Source of the DNA: Cristatella mucedo
Lineage: Eukaryota; Bryozoa; Phylactolaemata; Cristatellidae
DNA length: 64,000 nucleotides
NCBI GenBank assembly: GCA_009760855.2
Contig: WPIO01000008.1
Coordinates: 5,240,001-5,304,000 of the forward strand
Direction of reading: 5' to 3'
Each line of letters begins with the position of its first letter. Position 1 is the first letter of the stretch. The position numbers and the translations under genes were made by a program. The notes beneath the pieces were generated by a model. The model was not told the origin of the DNA. It saw nothing but the letters and a program-made list of their open reading frames with translations, and made no database searches. Of the stretch, positions 12,306 through 57,713 are shown in pieces.

Positions 12306-13721
12306 AATCGGCAAGGCAAACGCACGGACCTCGCCCTATACACAGGGCCTCACTACAGAGGAAATAACTGGCAGCTCAGTCACTTTAGGCCCCCAGTTGC
12401 CCAGCAGAGAGCACCCTAGTGCTCCGAATTCAGCTCAAGCAAAAGCCCGTACCCCAAACCCCGGGAAATTTTCGATACTTCCGCTCGCTGATTCTGAACT
12501 GTGACGACCAACCGCGTACGCTCATGCGAACGTGTCTGCCGTGCAGCCCGGCTGCCTTTCGAGCCTTCCGCCGAACACCCGACTACAGCACTCCTGCCGT
12601 CGTCGATAGGTGGCGTGCCCCGCTTCGTGCGGCGAAGGCTCAAAGCCGGTAGAAGTCGCTGGCTGGCCGATTTGCGATCTGGCTCTGCTGACGACTGCTC
12701 CGTCAATCCCTATGACCAGGCATCGGCTACTCGGGTACTTCGTCGCACTCTGAGACTTCGCCTTCCGCTTGCACTGGTCCTCCTGACTTTCCACCTGCCA
12801 ACTCCCCGACTCTCTACTCTGCTGAAGCTTTGCATACTCAAATAGTTTGGTCTATTGGTCCCCTCCCCCTGCCCGTCGTATAATTAAAGTTTGTCTGCTG
12901 GCAATCAACAGTTATCTGTGAAGCGACAAATGGCCCTGCATTAACGATAAACTGGCTGTCCGCTTATCTGCAAAGACATAAAACCCCAAGTGTGCCAGAG
13001 CACTGCTAAGCCATAAACCATAGACCTGTCTACACCGCTTATCTGCAAAGCCCTAAATCTAGGCCATAAACTATTAACCTAAACCTGAAGCATCAACACG
13101 CCTGTCGCTCGTCTCAACATCCTTCCCACACGGCGAAGCATGCGCTACAGTAAGATCGCCAAGTCGCCGAAAATATGAAAAGGAATCGTCGAAGCGTGGA
13201 AGGCGTAATATAGACAATCAGTTCTGCCAGTAATTCTGAAGTATCTGCATACGATGCGCAACTGTTGCAGTGCCTTGCGCATCGCCAAAACACAAACCCT
13301 CGCTGGGCGAACAAGTAGCTGGCAGCAGTGGTCACGTGACACACAGAGTAGAAAGCCGTCTTCTATGTGATCGCAGCAGCTAAGCAAAGATGCTTGACCT
13401 GCATGAAGCAGTTATCCATCACTCGAGCCACGATTACAGCAGCAGCCTCGGAGAAAGTTAAATCAATTGTCGAAGACTCCTCCGCAGGGGCTATTAGCAG
13501 CCTGCTGGAACGGTCAGTCACTGCCTTCGCCCCATGTCGGCGAGGCTTATGCACCAAATACCGCGTATTTGCACGTTACGTGCGCCAGCTCTACGCTCCT
13601 TTGTATAATCAGAACTTTTGGCTTGCCAAATTGTGTAATTTGGGTTCTTGATATCGCCGAACGAAGCTTCAGCCGCAGTCAGCACCTGTGCTACAGCGGT
13701 CGCCTTCCCGAAACCTCTAGA

Positions 13722-13777
13722 TTCACTGTAACACATCATTCATGTCAGATTCACTGTAACACATCATTCAGGTCATT
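13722..13777. repeat. 28-bp direct duplication
   Basis: GATTCACTGTAACACATCAT plus TCATGTCA, then again with TCAGGTCA. Confidence 0.8.
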
Positions 13778-13893
13778 CCTGCTCATACCGGAGTACAATT
13801 GGACTCGTGCATCTTAGCACTCTCACCAGTACTCCTTAATTACTTGTTACTTATCTATTAATTATTAGACAGCAGAATATCATATCAGCAAAT

Positions 13894-13946
13894 TTTAGTT
13901 GCCACGTGACTGTCTCTTCTTGAGACGTCGTGTGGCTGCAACTAAA
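13894..13946. repeat. Imperfect inverted repeat
   Basis: TTTAGTTGCCACGTGACTG...GAGAC pairs imperfectly with the reverse of GAGACGTCGTGTGGCTGCAA...TAAA. It could form a hairpin of about 23 bp with bulges. Confidence 0.5.
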
Positions 13947-14556
13947 GCGATCGCACTCTCAGTATACGTACACCGCAATCAAGCCATAAACAAGTAAGCC
14001 GAGAATTTGATTGATCTCCGAACTTTTTTGGGCAAGCACTTTTTCATAATTCGCTCAAGCGCTGGTCTGCCATTCGATCAAGTTAGGTTAAGTGCTGCTC
14101 CTTATTTTGCCGAAGTTCAGGAGGGAAATTTTCGAATCCCAAGACCGAGTAAGAAGCCAATTCAGCTCTCAGGCATTCAATTTTACTATGCTCTGGTACG
14201 GTGGAAGGTAAGAGTATTTACCCAGCTCAAGCCTATGACTGCCACCATTGAATATCCCTCACGTTGTAACAGGCCGCTCTGGAACCGTCTATTTCGCGGC
14301 TTTTGATTCGGTGTGCCATCCCAGCGTGCACACAAGTAGTCCATAACTTCAGAATGCATGGCGGTTGGGCTGAAATCACGGTATCCGGTGCGGTGGTGGG
14401 GTGGGGGAGGAGTTGTAGCGAACAGCAGACTTAGCCGTTACTTGATCGTGCCGCCTTTCTGGTCTCTTCCAATCGTCAACTGCTCAGAGAAAAATAAAAT
14501 TCGAAATTCGTAAACTGGAAGACGACGTCGTGGAGTTTTTCGTTACGTCGTTTGCA

Positions 14557-27442
<12,886 letters not shown>

Positions 27443-27598
27443 GCTGCCGCGCGCGCAGGGCCGGCGGACGACGGACGAGGCGAGCCGATGAGGCAGTGGC
27501 GGCTTCGAGGCGGCGGCGGAGTGCCGTCGGCACGGAACTCTGCGGCAGCCGCAGCGAAAGCGCGAATCGCATCTGCAGGGTAGCGCTAGCGGGCGGGC

Positions 27599-27604
27599 AA
27601 TAAA
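27599..27604 (+). terminator. Candidate polyadenylation signal of the secreted-protein gene
   Basis: AATAAA on the gene strand, about 157 nt after the proposed stop. Confidence 0.4.
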
Positions 27605-28026
27605 TGCGAGGCTCGTGCGAACCGCGCGCGTGGCGGACATGCGATCTTCGGCAGCTCTGACTCGGCGAGCAGTGCTATCGTTGGAGCGAGCGCAAGGCTA
27701 GCCGAAGAGGTCCGATGCGGTGCCGATGGCCGAGTGAAGCGCGGCAAACTACCAGGGCTCCAGCCGCTGCTACACACAGAAAGGGCCGCCGGGCAGAGGG
27801 CGAGACGTGGTGCGGTTCCGCTCATAGCTACGTAGATTTAAAAAAAATAAAACGATTCTAGAAAATTTGCAGAGTGCACATAAAGGAACAAAATCTCTTA
27901 AAGTGACATTTGGCACTTTGTGGAAACTTAAATACCCGCGGTGCGAGAGGGCGAGGTTGGATTTTAGGAGTGGAGTTGAGACAAACGGACAGACAGCCAG
28001 TTTGGGAAGAAGGTGAGCGAGACAGT

Positions 28027-28112
<86 letters not shown>

Positions 28113-28877
28113 TGGAAAGGTGCCGGGATGAGGAGCTATTTCTGCCACAAAGCCGACATTTAGCCCCTCAACAATTGATCATTCAAATTAGGGAAAAATT
28201 AAGCCATCGCCACGGAAATTGGCAGAAAAAGAATGTCAGCACTAATATTCTTTTGATGTGACAATGGCTTTAATGTTTGGCCCCTGATATCCCTGGACAG
28301 TCACGTGTCACGGTAGCTAAGTTCAGTATGCACGAGCAGCTCACTGCCTGTAGACACGCTTTTTGAGTCATAATATACGTTTTTGTTGGTCTATTGCATA
28401 TCACTCCTTGAAGTTCTGGTCACGGAAGACAACGCTGCGCCATCTTGCAACATGACGCAAGCGCGCCATCTTGCGGCGTGACGGAGGGAAGGATGGATGT
28501 TGTAGCTTTAATTAGTAGAGATAACAAGTGAATTGTAAAAATTCAACTGTTCAATAACTAAGCATTACAGAAATACGAAAAATCCCTCAAAATGTGCAGG
28601 AAACGTGCGAAAATACAGCCAAAACCTACACCATTTACTCAAGAATGACTCAGCAATATGCAAATACACATTTCAAGGATCCCAAGGCATTTCTAGACAG
28701 CCATACTTGGTGTGGGTTTACCAAAAATTATTTGGCTTTATTTTTTTAGCCAAAATTAGCAAAAACTCAAAATTTTATATAGAACGGAGTAAAAATAACC
28801 TAGAGTCGGTCGGAAATCTACGCCGGCTAGAAGAGTCACTTAATAAATATATATATATATACAAATAAATTATATGT
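27605..28877. other. Intergenic, no gene recognised
   Basis: Contains the (GA)n block and a duplicated GCGCCATCTTGC motif (28437, 28470). Confidence 0.5.
28033..28109. repeat. (GA)n microsatellite
   Basis: Pure GA run of about 75 bp. Confidence 0.95.
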
Positions 28878-29035
28878 ATAAATAATTTATTCATATAGCG
28901 CCATTAGAGAACTTAATCTCTATTTAGGTGCTTCACAAATGCCACGGGGCTAGAACCCACAACTTCGGTCATCAAATACATTCACCTTGACTTCGGTCTT
29001 TGAAGGCGAGCACCTTAACCATTGAGCCAAACCAG
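28878..29035 (-). mobile_element. tRNA-derived SINE
   Basis: Reversed copy with a longer middle section (ACTTCGGTC repeated). Its 3' end adjoins a (TA)n tract. Confidence 0.7.
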
Positions 29036-31267
29036 CGATGCACTTTTGGAAAAAAGCGTTGCAAGCCACAATGCATGAATCTCACAGGGTTTAAATTGAT
29101 CTTGCGACGGTCCAACAAACTCAGAGTCGTCAGAAATTATGTTCATGCAGACGCGAATGCCTATTCATTATTTCATGGTGGTCGGTTGCCTACTTGCCAA
29201 ACTGTGCCAAACAGAACTCACAAGGTCAGTCTGTTGGTGAAAAGTACGACAGTCAAAGCACTTACACTTGCTTATCGTAGAACTTAGTATTAAAAAGTCC
29301 CATGAGCATGGAAGGCCTGTTGGATATTTTAAAAGGGAAAAATGCACATTAAACATTTCATGTTGATCAGACCACTATTAGGCAAGCTTACACACTGCAC
29401 TAGCACAGTCCATTGAGAAGGTGGTTTGCATGACCCTAGCCAACTACTTCGAAACGAGTGCAAAATTGGACGCCGCCCGAAATCGAGGTCTACTAGGTTC
29501 AAAAATATTTCCAATTCTAAAATAAAAATAATTCTAGACTGTGCAGCCTCAACAGTTGAGAACAGTTGGCAAGGGAAGCGGAAGCTGGAAAGGAAACGGC
29601 GCAGGTTGAAGTTAGCACGCCCGAGAACTCCCCCCCCCGCCCGGCGGCTACCTGAACTCGCTCAAGCCGGTTTCACCAGGTGAGCAGGTGAGCCGAAGCG
29701 AACCACAGCGACGATAACGATAAGATCTAAAAGAGGAAAGCACCTTCAATGCTGAGCTAAATTCGTAGTCCCTTCTCGGGAGAAAATACATTAGTTAAAT
29801 ATGGGAGAAAAATTTAATGCGGTTTAACCCTAATAATTAGGTCTGATAACTACTTTGGCTAGCACCAAAAAATCAATTAGCTGTCAATAAAGTAAAACCC
29901 CAGATTTCACGAGACATAAAAAATGGCCTCTTCTAAAAAGTCACGGTAAATAATTACGAAGGGAAGATGATTTTGTAAAACTAGCAATCTATTGTTGATC
30001 AATTGAGATTAGGAGAGAAACAGGAAGCGAATTCGATGACTTCGGAGTACCTTTTTTACTATTTTTAGAGCCTAATATTACCCTAGTATACGTATTTGTT
30101 TTTACCTCAAATGAGTAAGTTATACCTGTTTCCTAACACATGCAGTTAAAAATAGGCTCTTTGTATACCTTCGCAGAGTGCCCCCGCAAAGCAAATAGTA
30201 CGTACTAAGCTTAGGAAAGCTTCATTTCACACGTAATATTATTATGGACCGGGCGGTGAAATTATAACCTTCTCAAGTGGCAAGGCTTTGCGCTTCCGGT
30301 ACATTCGGATGAAAGATAATGGTGCTAGGAGAAAGAAGTAAAAAATGCACATCTGGGAAATGCTGCATGTGTAGTTATTTATAGTGTAGGTAGCTCCACT
30401 TACTTTAAAAAGCCTTACTTTACTCAGCCACTTAACGGTTGATGACTTTACGCAGGAAGCTCGTCTGAAGTTGTTTAAAAGCATCGGCGATGTGGTCTCG
30501 ACTTTAGTTGTCGCACAGCACTAACCGCTCACTAATCAGTGACAAACAAGATAGCGGAGAGACGGGACGATTGCGTGCATACTCACAGACGATAGCTTAA
30601 GATTCTGCAGTGAGTGAGTCAGTAGCAGCTTGCCGTGATAATTTAATGTAATGTATCTCCGTCTGTAACTCCACAAAGCAACAAAGACTATGTGGGTGTT
30701 AAGCAGGAGAGTTTTGTATAGAGCACTCGGTAGCCCAGCCAAAAAGGAAGAAACTACATTAATCAAGCCAGACATAACTAAAGAGCTAGTTAAATTGTTT
30801 GCAAGCCGCCGTGGAAGAAAGCTTTTTTAGCATTCTTAGATAGGGATCGGACGTCATGGCTAGCTGTAGAAGCAGTCTTCTGATAGAAGCTTTTAAAATT
30901 TAGGCAGCTTTCAAAAACGACACCTAAATTTCAAGCGCGTGGTGATAGTCGCTCAACAGCATCGCCTATTCGAAGTGAGCAAAGCTTACTATTCCAGCCA
31001 CACCTAGGGTGTCCTATGAGCAGCAGGTCAGTTTTGTCGTCATTTAATTTACGAAAAATTTGCCGACGTCCTGGATCAAATGTCGGTAAGGCAGACATTC
31101 AGTTTATAAGTTGCTGCAGCACATTCTGACTATTTGAATGACAAATACAGCTGAGTACGGTTAGTATAAACGTGATATCCTATTCCACGGGCCTTAATTA
31201 CTTTTCCCAGAGATTCCTAGAGGTATAGAGGCGGAGTTGAACTATAAGAAAGGAGCAGAATTTGTAG
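29036..31267. other. AT-rich intergenic, no gene recognised
   Basis: Unique AT-rich sequence with the dispersed repeat at 30646-30716. Only short ORFs. Confidence 0.5.
30646..30716. repeat. Dispersed repeat, copy 2
   Basis: GTAATGTATCTCCGTCTGTA and GGGTGTTAAGCAGGAGAGTT, as at 3116-3182. A following GTTTTGTATAGAGCAC also occurs at 3377. Confidence 0.6.
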
Positions 31268-31362
31268 ACTCCCTTTGCAGCAAATGTAAAGCGCCTAGAA
31301 AGAGATTAAGTTCTCCGAGGGCGCTTTATCAAGTGTATTATGATATTTATTATTATTAGACG
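31268..31362 (+). mobile_element. LINE 3'-tail fragment
   Basis: Forward tail (CTTTGCAGCAAATGTAAAGC ... GCGCTTTATCAAGTG), ending in a short ATT run. Confidence 0.65.
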
Positions 31363-31448
31363 TCATGCCATTCGGGCTGACTGGCGGGATGTGTGATACG
31401 AGTAAGTATTGATTAAGAATTAAGATGAAAATCTCGGTGAATAAAATA

Positions 31449-31584
31449 TAACTCATTCGTATACTACCCCAAGAGAACTTAAAACTATATTCAGGCGCTT
31501 CACACACGCCACGGGGCTCGAGCCCACGACCTCAGAAAGACCTTGGTCGGAGCGAGCACCTTAACCGCTGGACCAAACCGGCTA
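31449..31584 (-). mobile_element. tRNA-derived SINE
   Basis: Reversed copy: tail ATTCAGGCGCTTCACAC, B-box region GGGCTCGAGCCCACGAC, A-box region CGCTGGACCAAACCGGC. Confidence 0.75.
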
Positions 31585-31919
31585 ATAATAATAATAGCAA
31601 TAACAGGGCACCCTAACCGAGGAGGGTGGCATTCCAGCTGAAAAAATAGCTAGCAGCCGTCTGGATAGTGTTTTGTGAAACTGATTTTTATTAGATCAAA
31701 GCTACTTCCCAGACTGGGTTAGCTATAGGTTCGAATTGAACATCTAATTTTAGCAGCAGACGACGCGAAACACCAACTCGTAACATTGGAAATCTCCAAA
31801 GGAAAGTTGGAGTCTACTCAGAGAAGTATGGATCGGAGTTAATGGAAGTCAAAACATTCTGCGTAAGCAAGGACCTCAACAATGTAGATAGGTAGGGAGA
31901 AAATACATATAGGGAGCAG

Positions 31920-32036
31920 CGTGCGTGTGTTTGTATGTGCGAATGTGTGTGTGCGAATGTGTGCGCGTGTGTGCGCGTGCGTGCGCGTGCGTGTGTGTGC
32001 GTGTGTGTGTGTGTGTGTGTGCGCGTGTGTGCGTGC
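31920..32036. repeat. (GT)n/(GTGCGC)n microsatellite
   Basis: GTGTGTGCGAATGTG, GTGCGCGTGC and GTGTGTGT mixed; partly potential Z-DNA. Confidence 0.85.
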
Positions 32037-32698
32037 CTGGGCTCGTGCGATACTGTCATGTCAATAGTAGTAGAAAAATATGCGTTTGCCTCCGTCAAGG
32101 AATTACAAGAAGTGCAAACCAGGCAAGAAATTAGAAATGACGGGAAACGCGATCTCATGCCACTGGATAAAGATTACCGAAGGACCTAGAATCGTACGTA
32201 GAATAGTACGAAGCCAAAATTGAAACAACAAGAAAAACGTTAACTGCTTAGAGCACGATACACAAAAATTGGCTATTAAAAGCGACGTTGCTAATTCTGG
32301 CGTAAAAGAGCACTAGAAATCGAAAGGAGAGAGCAAATAGCGGAGCTAAGAAGCGGAGAAAGCAAAAAATGCAAGGGCTACAAATCGTACTGAGTCAGTA
32401 ACAGAGATAGTCTGTAGCAGCAGTGGGTACGGTAGTGGCTGCTGCAGGGGTAGTGGCAGAGTCAGGAAAAGTGCGAGGGGCTGGTGCAAAGGTGAAAGGT
32501 GGCAGCAGCGGCTCAGGCAACGGTAAATGTACCGAATGGATCAGAAGCAGCGCTTGACGCTGGAGCAGAAGGTGATATCTAAGTTTGTCCAGGAAAAATG
32601 GGGGGGGGGGAAATAATCAAAAGAGAGGCTGATGATGAAATGACGATATGTAAGGGTTTGGTGGTGGTGGTAGATAAGCCCAGAAGTGAGCCAATAGT

Positions 32699-32865
32699 TG
32701 AGCGAACTGGGTTGGCCCAGTGGTTAAGATGCTCGCCGCGAACCAAGGTCACGGTATATGTATTTAATGAACGTGGTCGTGGGTTCGAGCTCCACGGTAA
32801 TTGCGAAGCGCCTGAATAGAGTTTAAAGTTCTCTTAGGTCACTACACGAATAAATTATATACTTT
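32699..32865 (+). mobile_element. tRNA-derived SINE, forward
   Basis: GGTTGGCCCAGTGGTTAAG (A-box-like), GTGGGTTCGAGCTCC (B-box-like), GCGAAGCGCCTGAATAGAG tail, ending AATAAATTATATA. Confidence 0.75.
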
Positions 32866-33554
32866 TTTATATAGCCACAGCGTAGTTGCAAAGGCGGGCT
32901 TGAGTGAATGCTGAGCCCTTCAATCATTTCGCACCCGAGAGTCCGTTCCAAGGCCCCATTCTCACAACGCATACTCTCCACATCACGACACTGTAATTTC
33001 CAAAGCGCAATCTATGCTCTTATTTCTGTGCAATTGCAACTCAGCCCACATGTCACGTGATCACCAGCGGTCTACTGAGGCCCCAGGTTCTCTCAGATCC
33101 TCTCAGCTCGAATTGCTGACATTCGCATATGGAAGGCAGCACACCATCTCAAATTGAATGAAAAAAGACCAACTTAATAGTTGTGGCCAAACATATTGAC
33201 ACTCAGAAAACTGGAAAATAGCACCCTCAAAATCTTCTCCACCAGTCACACCTTTAGTAGTCCTCGTACGGATTCTGGGCATCATTCCAAAACAACCTTT
33301 TGCTGGATGAATAAATAGACTGAATCATAGATAGATTAAATCAGCTGAGCAGTAAAGCACGCCAACTTTAAACTTCATATGATCAACATTTCCGGGAGTG
33401 CTTAGGTGAACTAACATAGCAAAGAGAGACTATCGAGTCTAGAATTCTGTGATTGTTTCTTCTGAGGTCTTTTGTGCGGCGTGCTGCAAGATGCTTACGA
33501 ATGATAAAAAACATGGCAACTAAGCTCGTTCGTCGTTAATATCGAAGCTTCCGT

Positions 33555-33915
33555 TTTATATTGCTTCTCTCTGACCTACATTGGCTCCATATCAAGCGGC
33601 ACATCGACTTCAAGGTTGTCACTCATTTTTAGATCCTACTAGATCTTTTGCTCCAACCTGCCAATCTGAAATGCCAACTCCTCTGCAAGATGCGTTCGCT
33701 CGATCTAAACGCTGACTCTAGTCTCTAGACTTTAATAATAATAATAATAATAATGCACTTGATAAAACGCCCTCAGAGAACTCAATCTCTTTCTAGGCGC
33801 TTCACATTTGCTGCAAAGGGAAGCAGGATTGAATGGTGAGTAATATCATGCTTGATAAACATGAATAACACGGTTAGGGGTGACATGCACAGGGTCAGCA
33901 TGCAAATGTGGTAAT
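33555..33915. mobile_element. Two LINE fragments in opposite orientations
   Basis: 33555-33725 (+) resembles the ORF segment LHWLPDKQRIDLKV with stops. 33733-33915 (-) is an (AAT)n run, tail and 3' UTR. Confidence 0.6.
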
Positions 33916-34067
33916 CTGACTCTAATCTCTAAGTTGTGCCTCCAACCAACCTCAAATCCTTCCTTGTTGACCATATACTTCCTTTCTATAAGCAGAGTCA
34001 AACCCTTGTAGTCACTCGATCAAGACATTCTTTGACTTGACGATATTTATATAAGTATATATAGAAA

Positions 34068-34100
34068 TACAATTCATTTGTATAGCGCCCCAAGAAATGC
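34068..34100 (-). mobile_element. SINE 3'-tail remnant
   Basis: ACAATTCATTTGTATAGCGC only; the rest of the element is absent. Confidence 0.45.
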
Positions 34101-36308
34101 CTTTACCAGCTTCGAATCGCGAGATGCATACATTGAAAGAGGCTTGAGCTTCAATACCATAATAATCGGACTCCAAAGTTACTGCACTTTTATGGATGGC
34201 TTGCAGAATGGCACGGAAATTAGTTTGGCTGAGATCAGAACAGGTGGTAAAACAAATTCAACTTCCGAGAAAAGAAATGCTTGCAATGAAAGCAGGCAGG
34301 CGACAGCTAATGCAGCAAAGCTCTATACATTATCCAGACGAGACTCGATCGTCGATATCGACGCGATTTCGCCATTCCCCCAACAATCTTCACGTTTCAC
34401 CTGACCAATAGATGGTCAACGCTCACAATGTTGACCTATCCTTTCTGCCTCGAGCCGATAGGTATTCGTGCAGTGTCGGACTTGTTTCGCATTCATATAG
34501 ACTCGTCGGATTTGCTCGGCTCGAAGCGTCTGCCAAATGTGCCACACGCGTTGTAGTTTTTCGTGCTTCCGTGTTTTTGCTTTCGACGTGTAACTGCTAG
34601 CACCGCTCAGGGGTTTGAACTCGAAACTTGTGCAGGTGCCCGAAGCATTTAGGGATTCTCTTGCCGCCGAAGCTGCACTAGCTTCACGAGTAGGCGCTAC
34701 CGTGAGTCAGCTATTACACCTGGTAAAAGCAAGTACTTGGGCAAGGTGTTCTCATGCCATGAAAACCTGCCTAGATCTCTTGTCAAGACAGTACACTGTC
34801 AAGCCACGTCATGCACGTAGTCGCACTGTTTTGCCGCTCTCCAAGGATCCGCTATTCCACGTCTGGTCATGTAAACACTAGCTTGCATTAAGTCGCATCG
34901 AGGCTCGCAGGGGAGGAGCTCGCAGAACGTCTGTCCAACGGTGACGGTCTGGGATCGGCGACCCCACAGGCGGATAAGATGGAGGAGGCTCGATTAAGTG
35001 GCTCCGCTGAGTGACTGGAATCAATGGAATGTAAAATGCACACAAACAATGACAGCGACTCGTACATTTGTGACCACTTTCATTCGGTGCAACCACCTCG
35101 AGCTCATTTCATTTTCGTATTTAACCATTATATATTCGCTGCAGAAACAATGCTAATCGAACGTCGTTTAAATAAATAGTCATTCCAACACAATCTACAA
35201 ATAAATAAACAGGCATACTACGTGTCAGAAAACGAATTCGAAGCGCCTCGAACAGGCCTCGAGAATATCGCATGATTGTGGAGCTACAGTTTAACGCATA
35301 GCCATAGCCACTGTAGAATACGAAAGTCCTAGAGTGCAGGCCGGCGACCGAAGTCTAGCCTTGATCGAGTGAAACGGCCTCCTTTCACCTTCCTAATCCA
35401 AGAGCTCACTAGACTGGCAAAGGATGACGAGTACGATTTGAAGCGATGTTACAATTCAATCTCGATCGACATAAGCCTCTTGCTTTCTAATTCTGAGCTC
35501 CAATCCTACCGCAGATCGAATGCTATCTCCTTGCGTCACACCCAGCAAGACAGGCAATACAAAAAAAGGCGATCCGACAGATTACAACAACCTTCGTCTG
35601 AAATAAACTAGATAACTTTGTTTGTAAGACGTTTCACTAAACAAAATTTCAGGCCAACTTGTTTGCAAGACATGTTAATAAAAAAGTACAGGCCAACTAT
35701 TTTCATTAATAGGTTGCCTTCGCTTTAAGTTCGAAGTCGTTTAATCGAGGTTACAGGCCGCCATAAGGGACGGTCCATAAATACTTTTGAGACGAATCGC
35801 ATATACACACCGGCGAAAATCTTTAAAAGCAGTGGCCAACAAGTTTTCTAAATTTCAGTCTCACCGTATTGCCATTGCCTAAATGTATTTGGGAACCGGC
35901 ACTTAATCGCAGTTTTCTAAAGCAGCATCCGATGTAGGTACACGAATAAATGTTGTTTACGAAACGATTCTATACTGTTCTCGATTATACAAGCATCGAC
36001 GGGGTAGCCATCAAATCATTTGATAGTGTTGCTTGTGCGATTAACAACCATGCAGAACAACAGCCACTTCATGGAGGTAGCAAACAGACGTGGCTGGCCA
36101 TGGTTCAACATGATTGGTCAGCACAGGTGAGAGTTTGATGTCGCCGTCACAATCACGGAGAATTCCACGTGCAGTTGCTAGTGCCGGTTGAGCGTGAGGA
36201 ACCAAGTCACATAAGCAGTGCGTCATGTACCACCAGCAGCTTCCAGTGCAAGTATCTTTGCATGGAAGTTAGAACTCCAACTTGTCACTGAGCATTCAAG
36301 CTCAGGGA

Positions 36309-55241
<18,933 letters not shown>

Positions 55242-55536
55242 GACGTTAATGCTTCCGTCCGTAAGGATCGCCATCCTTGACATTACTTAGCCCCGCCCCT
55301 AAGGTCGCTGACCTCAGATAGAGGTGGAGCTCTTGGTACGCCAAACGGTCGCTGGTTGGATACTCTGTGCTGGGGGTAAAGTGCGCGAAGTAGGAGGTTG
55401 AATATTCATGGCACGCAAAAAAGGATAACGAGTAGCTATGATAGAACATGTTCTTCAACGTTCACTTTGCTTTCCACCTTAATTTTGTGAGCAAAATAGT
55501 AACGCTTTTGGACCCCACACGCATGCTGCTTAAAAA

Positions 55537-55758
55537 AGCTAGCTGATTCAACAGCCTCTTTTGCATAGCAACCGAAGAGCCTTTACGGCTAGCTGGATTC
55601 AATAGCCTCTTTTGCATAGCGACAAAAGAACATTAACGGCTATCACCACCGCTTACAGTGGCAATAAAGAATCACCCACAGCAGGATTCAAACACAAACG
55701 ACCTTGGGTCCGAGGTCGTGACAAGCATCCGCCTTACCTATTGAGCACACCGTGCAAA
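55537..55758 (-). mobile_element. Second tRNA-like SINE family, copy 2, tail duplicated
   Basis: Reversed match to 2045-2190: AATAAAGAATCACCCAC, GCAGGATTCAAAC, GGTCCGAGGTCGTGAC. The terminal AGCCTCTTTTGCATAGC occurs twice about 49 nt apart. It lies just upstream of COLGALT exon 1. Confidence 0.55.
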
Positions 55759-56125
55759 GTCCTTCACTGTAACGATCGCTTAATCTTTGGCTCTTGTGCA
55801 TCCAACCGGTGGAAACATCCAAAATTCTGAGCTTTTAGAGGAATAGAGTTGTCTTACAGGGACAATGACTTTTAATGACACTGTAAAGGAATTTTTGTTT
55901 AAAACCACCGACAATACAGTTAGAAGCCAGATCTGGATATCAACAGCTCGTTTCCACCACCCACGTATCTTCGTATCCACGCATTTAGTGAAATATACAC
56001 TCACATTAGTAAGCACTCGCGTTCTGCGTTCTGCTCAAGTCGAACTTATGGGCACTTAATTTTACCGATGCAGCTGTACCGCGGTTCGCACTATTATTCT
56101 TGCTCAGAATGGCAGGAATGTGGTG

Positions 56126-56215
56126 AAATAATAATAATAATACATTTGATATAGTGCCCTCAGAGAACTCAATCTATTTCTAGGCACTTTAAATATACTG
56201 CAAAGGAAATCTCCG
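56126..56215 (-). mobile_element. LINE 3'-tail fragment
   Basis: Reversed (AAT)n, then TATAGTGCCCTCAGAGAAC and TAGGCACTTTAAATATACTG, between the two COLGALT genes. Confidence 0.6.
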
Positions 56216-56369
56216 CTAATTTAGATATGGCTCTAATACTTAACGCCGCGGACCAACTTATCGCGAAAAGGCGTCTAGCTTCTGCTGCTAAACCGGTTGA
56301 GGCTGTCTCACGGCGTGCGGACCCTGAAAATAGCCGACGATAGCAATTGCCCCACCTTATTATTTACGA

Positions 56370-56486
56370 TAGAGGTCAAGGTCATTTTATCTGATCGCCG
56401 ACGTCGTGGGCTCGAGTCGTGTGGCAAATGTGAGGACCGTGGATAGAGATTAAGTTCTCTTAGAGCGCTACACAGATTAATTATAT
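56370..56486 (+). mobile_element. SINE fragment between the COLGALT genes
   Basis: GTCGTGGGCTCGAGTCG, GATAGAGATTAAGTTCTC, ending ATTAATTATATATTATA. The A-box half is diverged. Confidence 0.6.
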
Positions 56487-57663
56487 ATTATATTATGATA
56501 CTTATTAAAAAAGTTTATCATGCACGTGCGTACTGATGATATCCGGTGTTCCTCTCTTCTAATCCTTAGTGCGCTTAGGCATTAAAGTATCACCAAAATT
56601 CCACCCGAATATGTTCTATTAAATGTAATTGAACCCTCTGAAGAGACTGAAATAAAATATAAATGGTTTCCAAGTCCGTGACTTTTCTTACAGACGGACT
56701 GCAATCAGTGCATAACAAATTCAACGATTACAAAGTCGTCATTTGCTCGAAATTAAGATGTATTTTAATTTGGAGCTTTTTTAGCGACTCAATAAGAGCA
56801 AAGCCTGCCCAAAATTCTTTAACTTTATAAAAATGATGCTAACAGGTACCGAGCAGATATTTTATGATGTAAAGCTATTAAAAAGTGCATACTTATTGTA
56901 ATCCACTTCTCGATGGTTTGACTAATGAAAGATTGAAATTTCTGTATAATGCTTTTAAGACAGCGAGCTGAGATTTAAAAAAATATTAGCGTGCTTAAAT
57001 TCGGAAGGCTCTTGCCGAGGGTCTCCAATGGTTACTAGTTGAGCACTGAATGCCGATATCTTACGCGAGTTTATATAATGGCAAACATTCTCCCTCCTAT
57101 CTTGCCAGCCCGTGATGAGATAGATAGTTGACCACGTTTGCTCATTCGGATAAAATTGACAGGCTGTTCTTGCCTGGAACGCATTGAAGGTAGGAGGTCA
57201 GTCTTTCCATTCTATTGCTGATATACTCTCTAGAATATTTGTTACCGTGACGAGCTCAAATTCAGGCGAAGTAAATTGAGTGAAGTCGCATCAGTGAATG
57301 GCACCTAAATTAGGCGTACAAGCGTGCTTTTGCGATGGGATGCGGCAAACAAGCATATAAATATAAAATCTTATTAAAAGCCTGTGATGAAAAATCATGT
57401 GGGCCACTAGCAACATCATGAAAACTGCTCGTAAATCTAAATACGTTGATGCCATTATATCGTAGCTACCTGTACGTATACACCCTTATTGATACTGATA
57501 AGGTCACGAGTGTAAACTGGTAGCTCTGGGCAGCAATTTTGTAGCACAGCAGATGTAGAGTCACCTAGGTGCCGTACTCGACGCCCATTAAAGCAAATCG
57601 CCAGCGAAGTATTTCGCTCCAGCTCCAGCTCGTGTTCGTTGTGGTTTAAAATGTATTCGCAGG

Positions 57664-57665
<2 letters not shown>

Positions 57666-57712
<47 letters not shown>
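57666..57712. repeat. (TA)n microsatellite
   Basis: Pure TA, about 23 units, between the two COLGALT genes. Confidence 0.95.

Positions 57713-57713
<1 letters not shown>

Larger units (their letters stand above)
11680..14556. other. Intergenic region between the DHHC gene and the secreted-protein gene
   Basis: Holds a dispersed repeat (12140-12305), an internal near-repeat CCGCTTATCTGCAAAG (12960, 13040), a 28-bp duplication and a hairpin. No gene recognised. Confidence 0.5.
32866..36308. other. Intergenic, 3' of COLGALT, no gene recognised
   Basis: LINE fragments at 33555-33915 and a SINE tail remnant at 34068. No clear AATAAA for COLGALT was found near its stop. Confidence 0.45.
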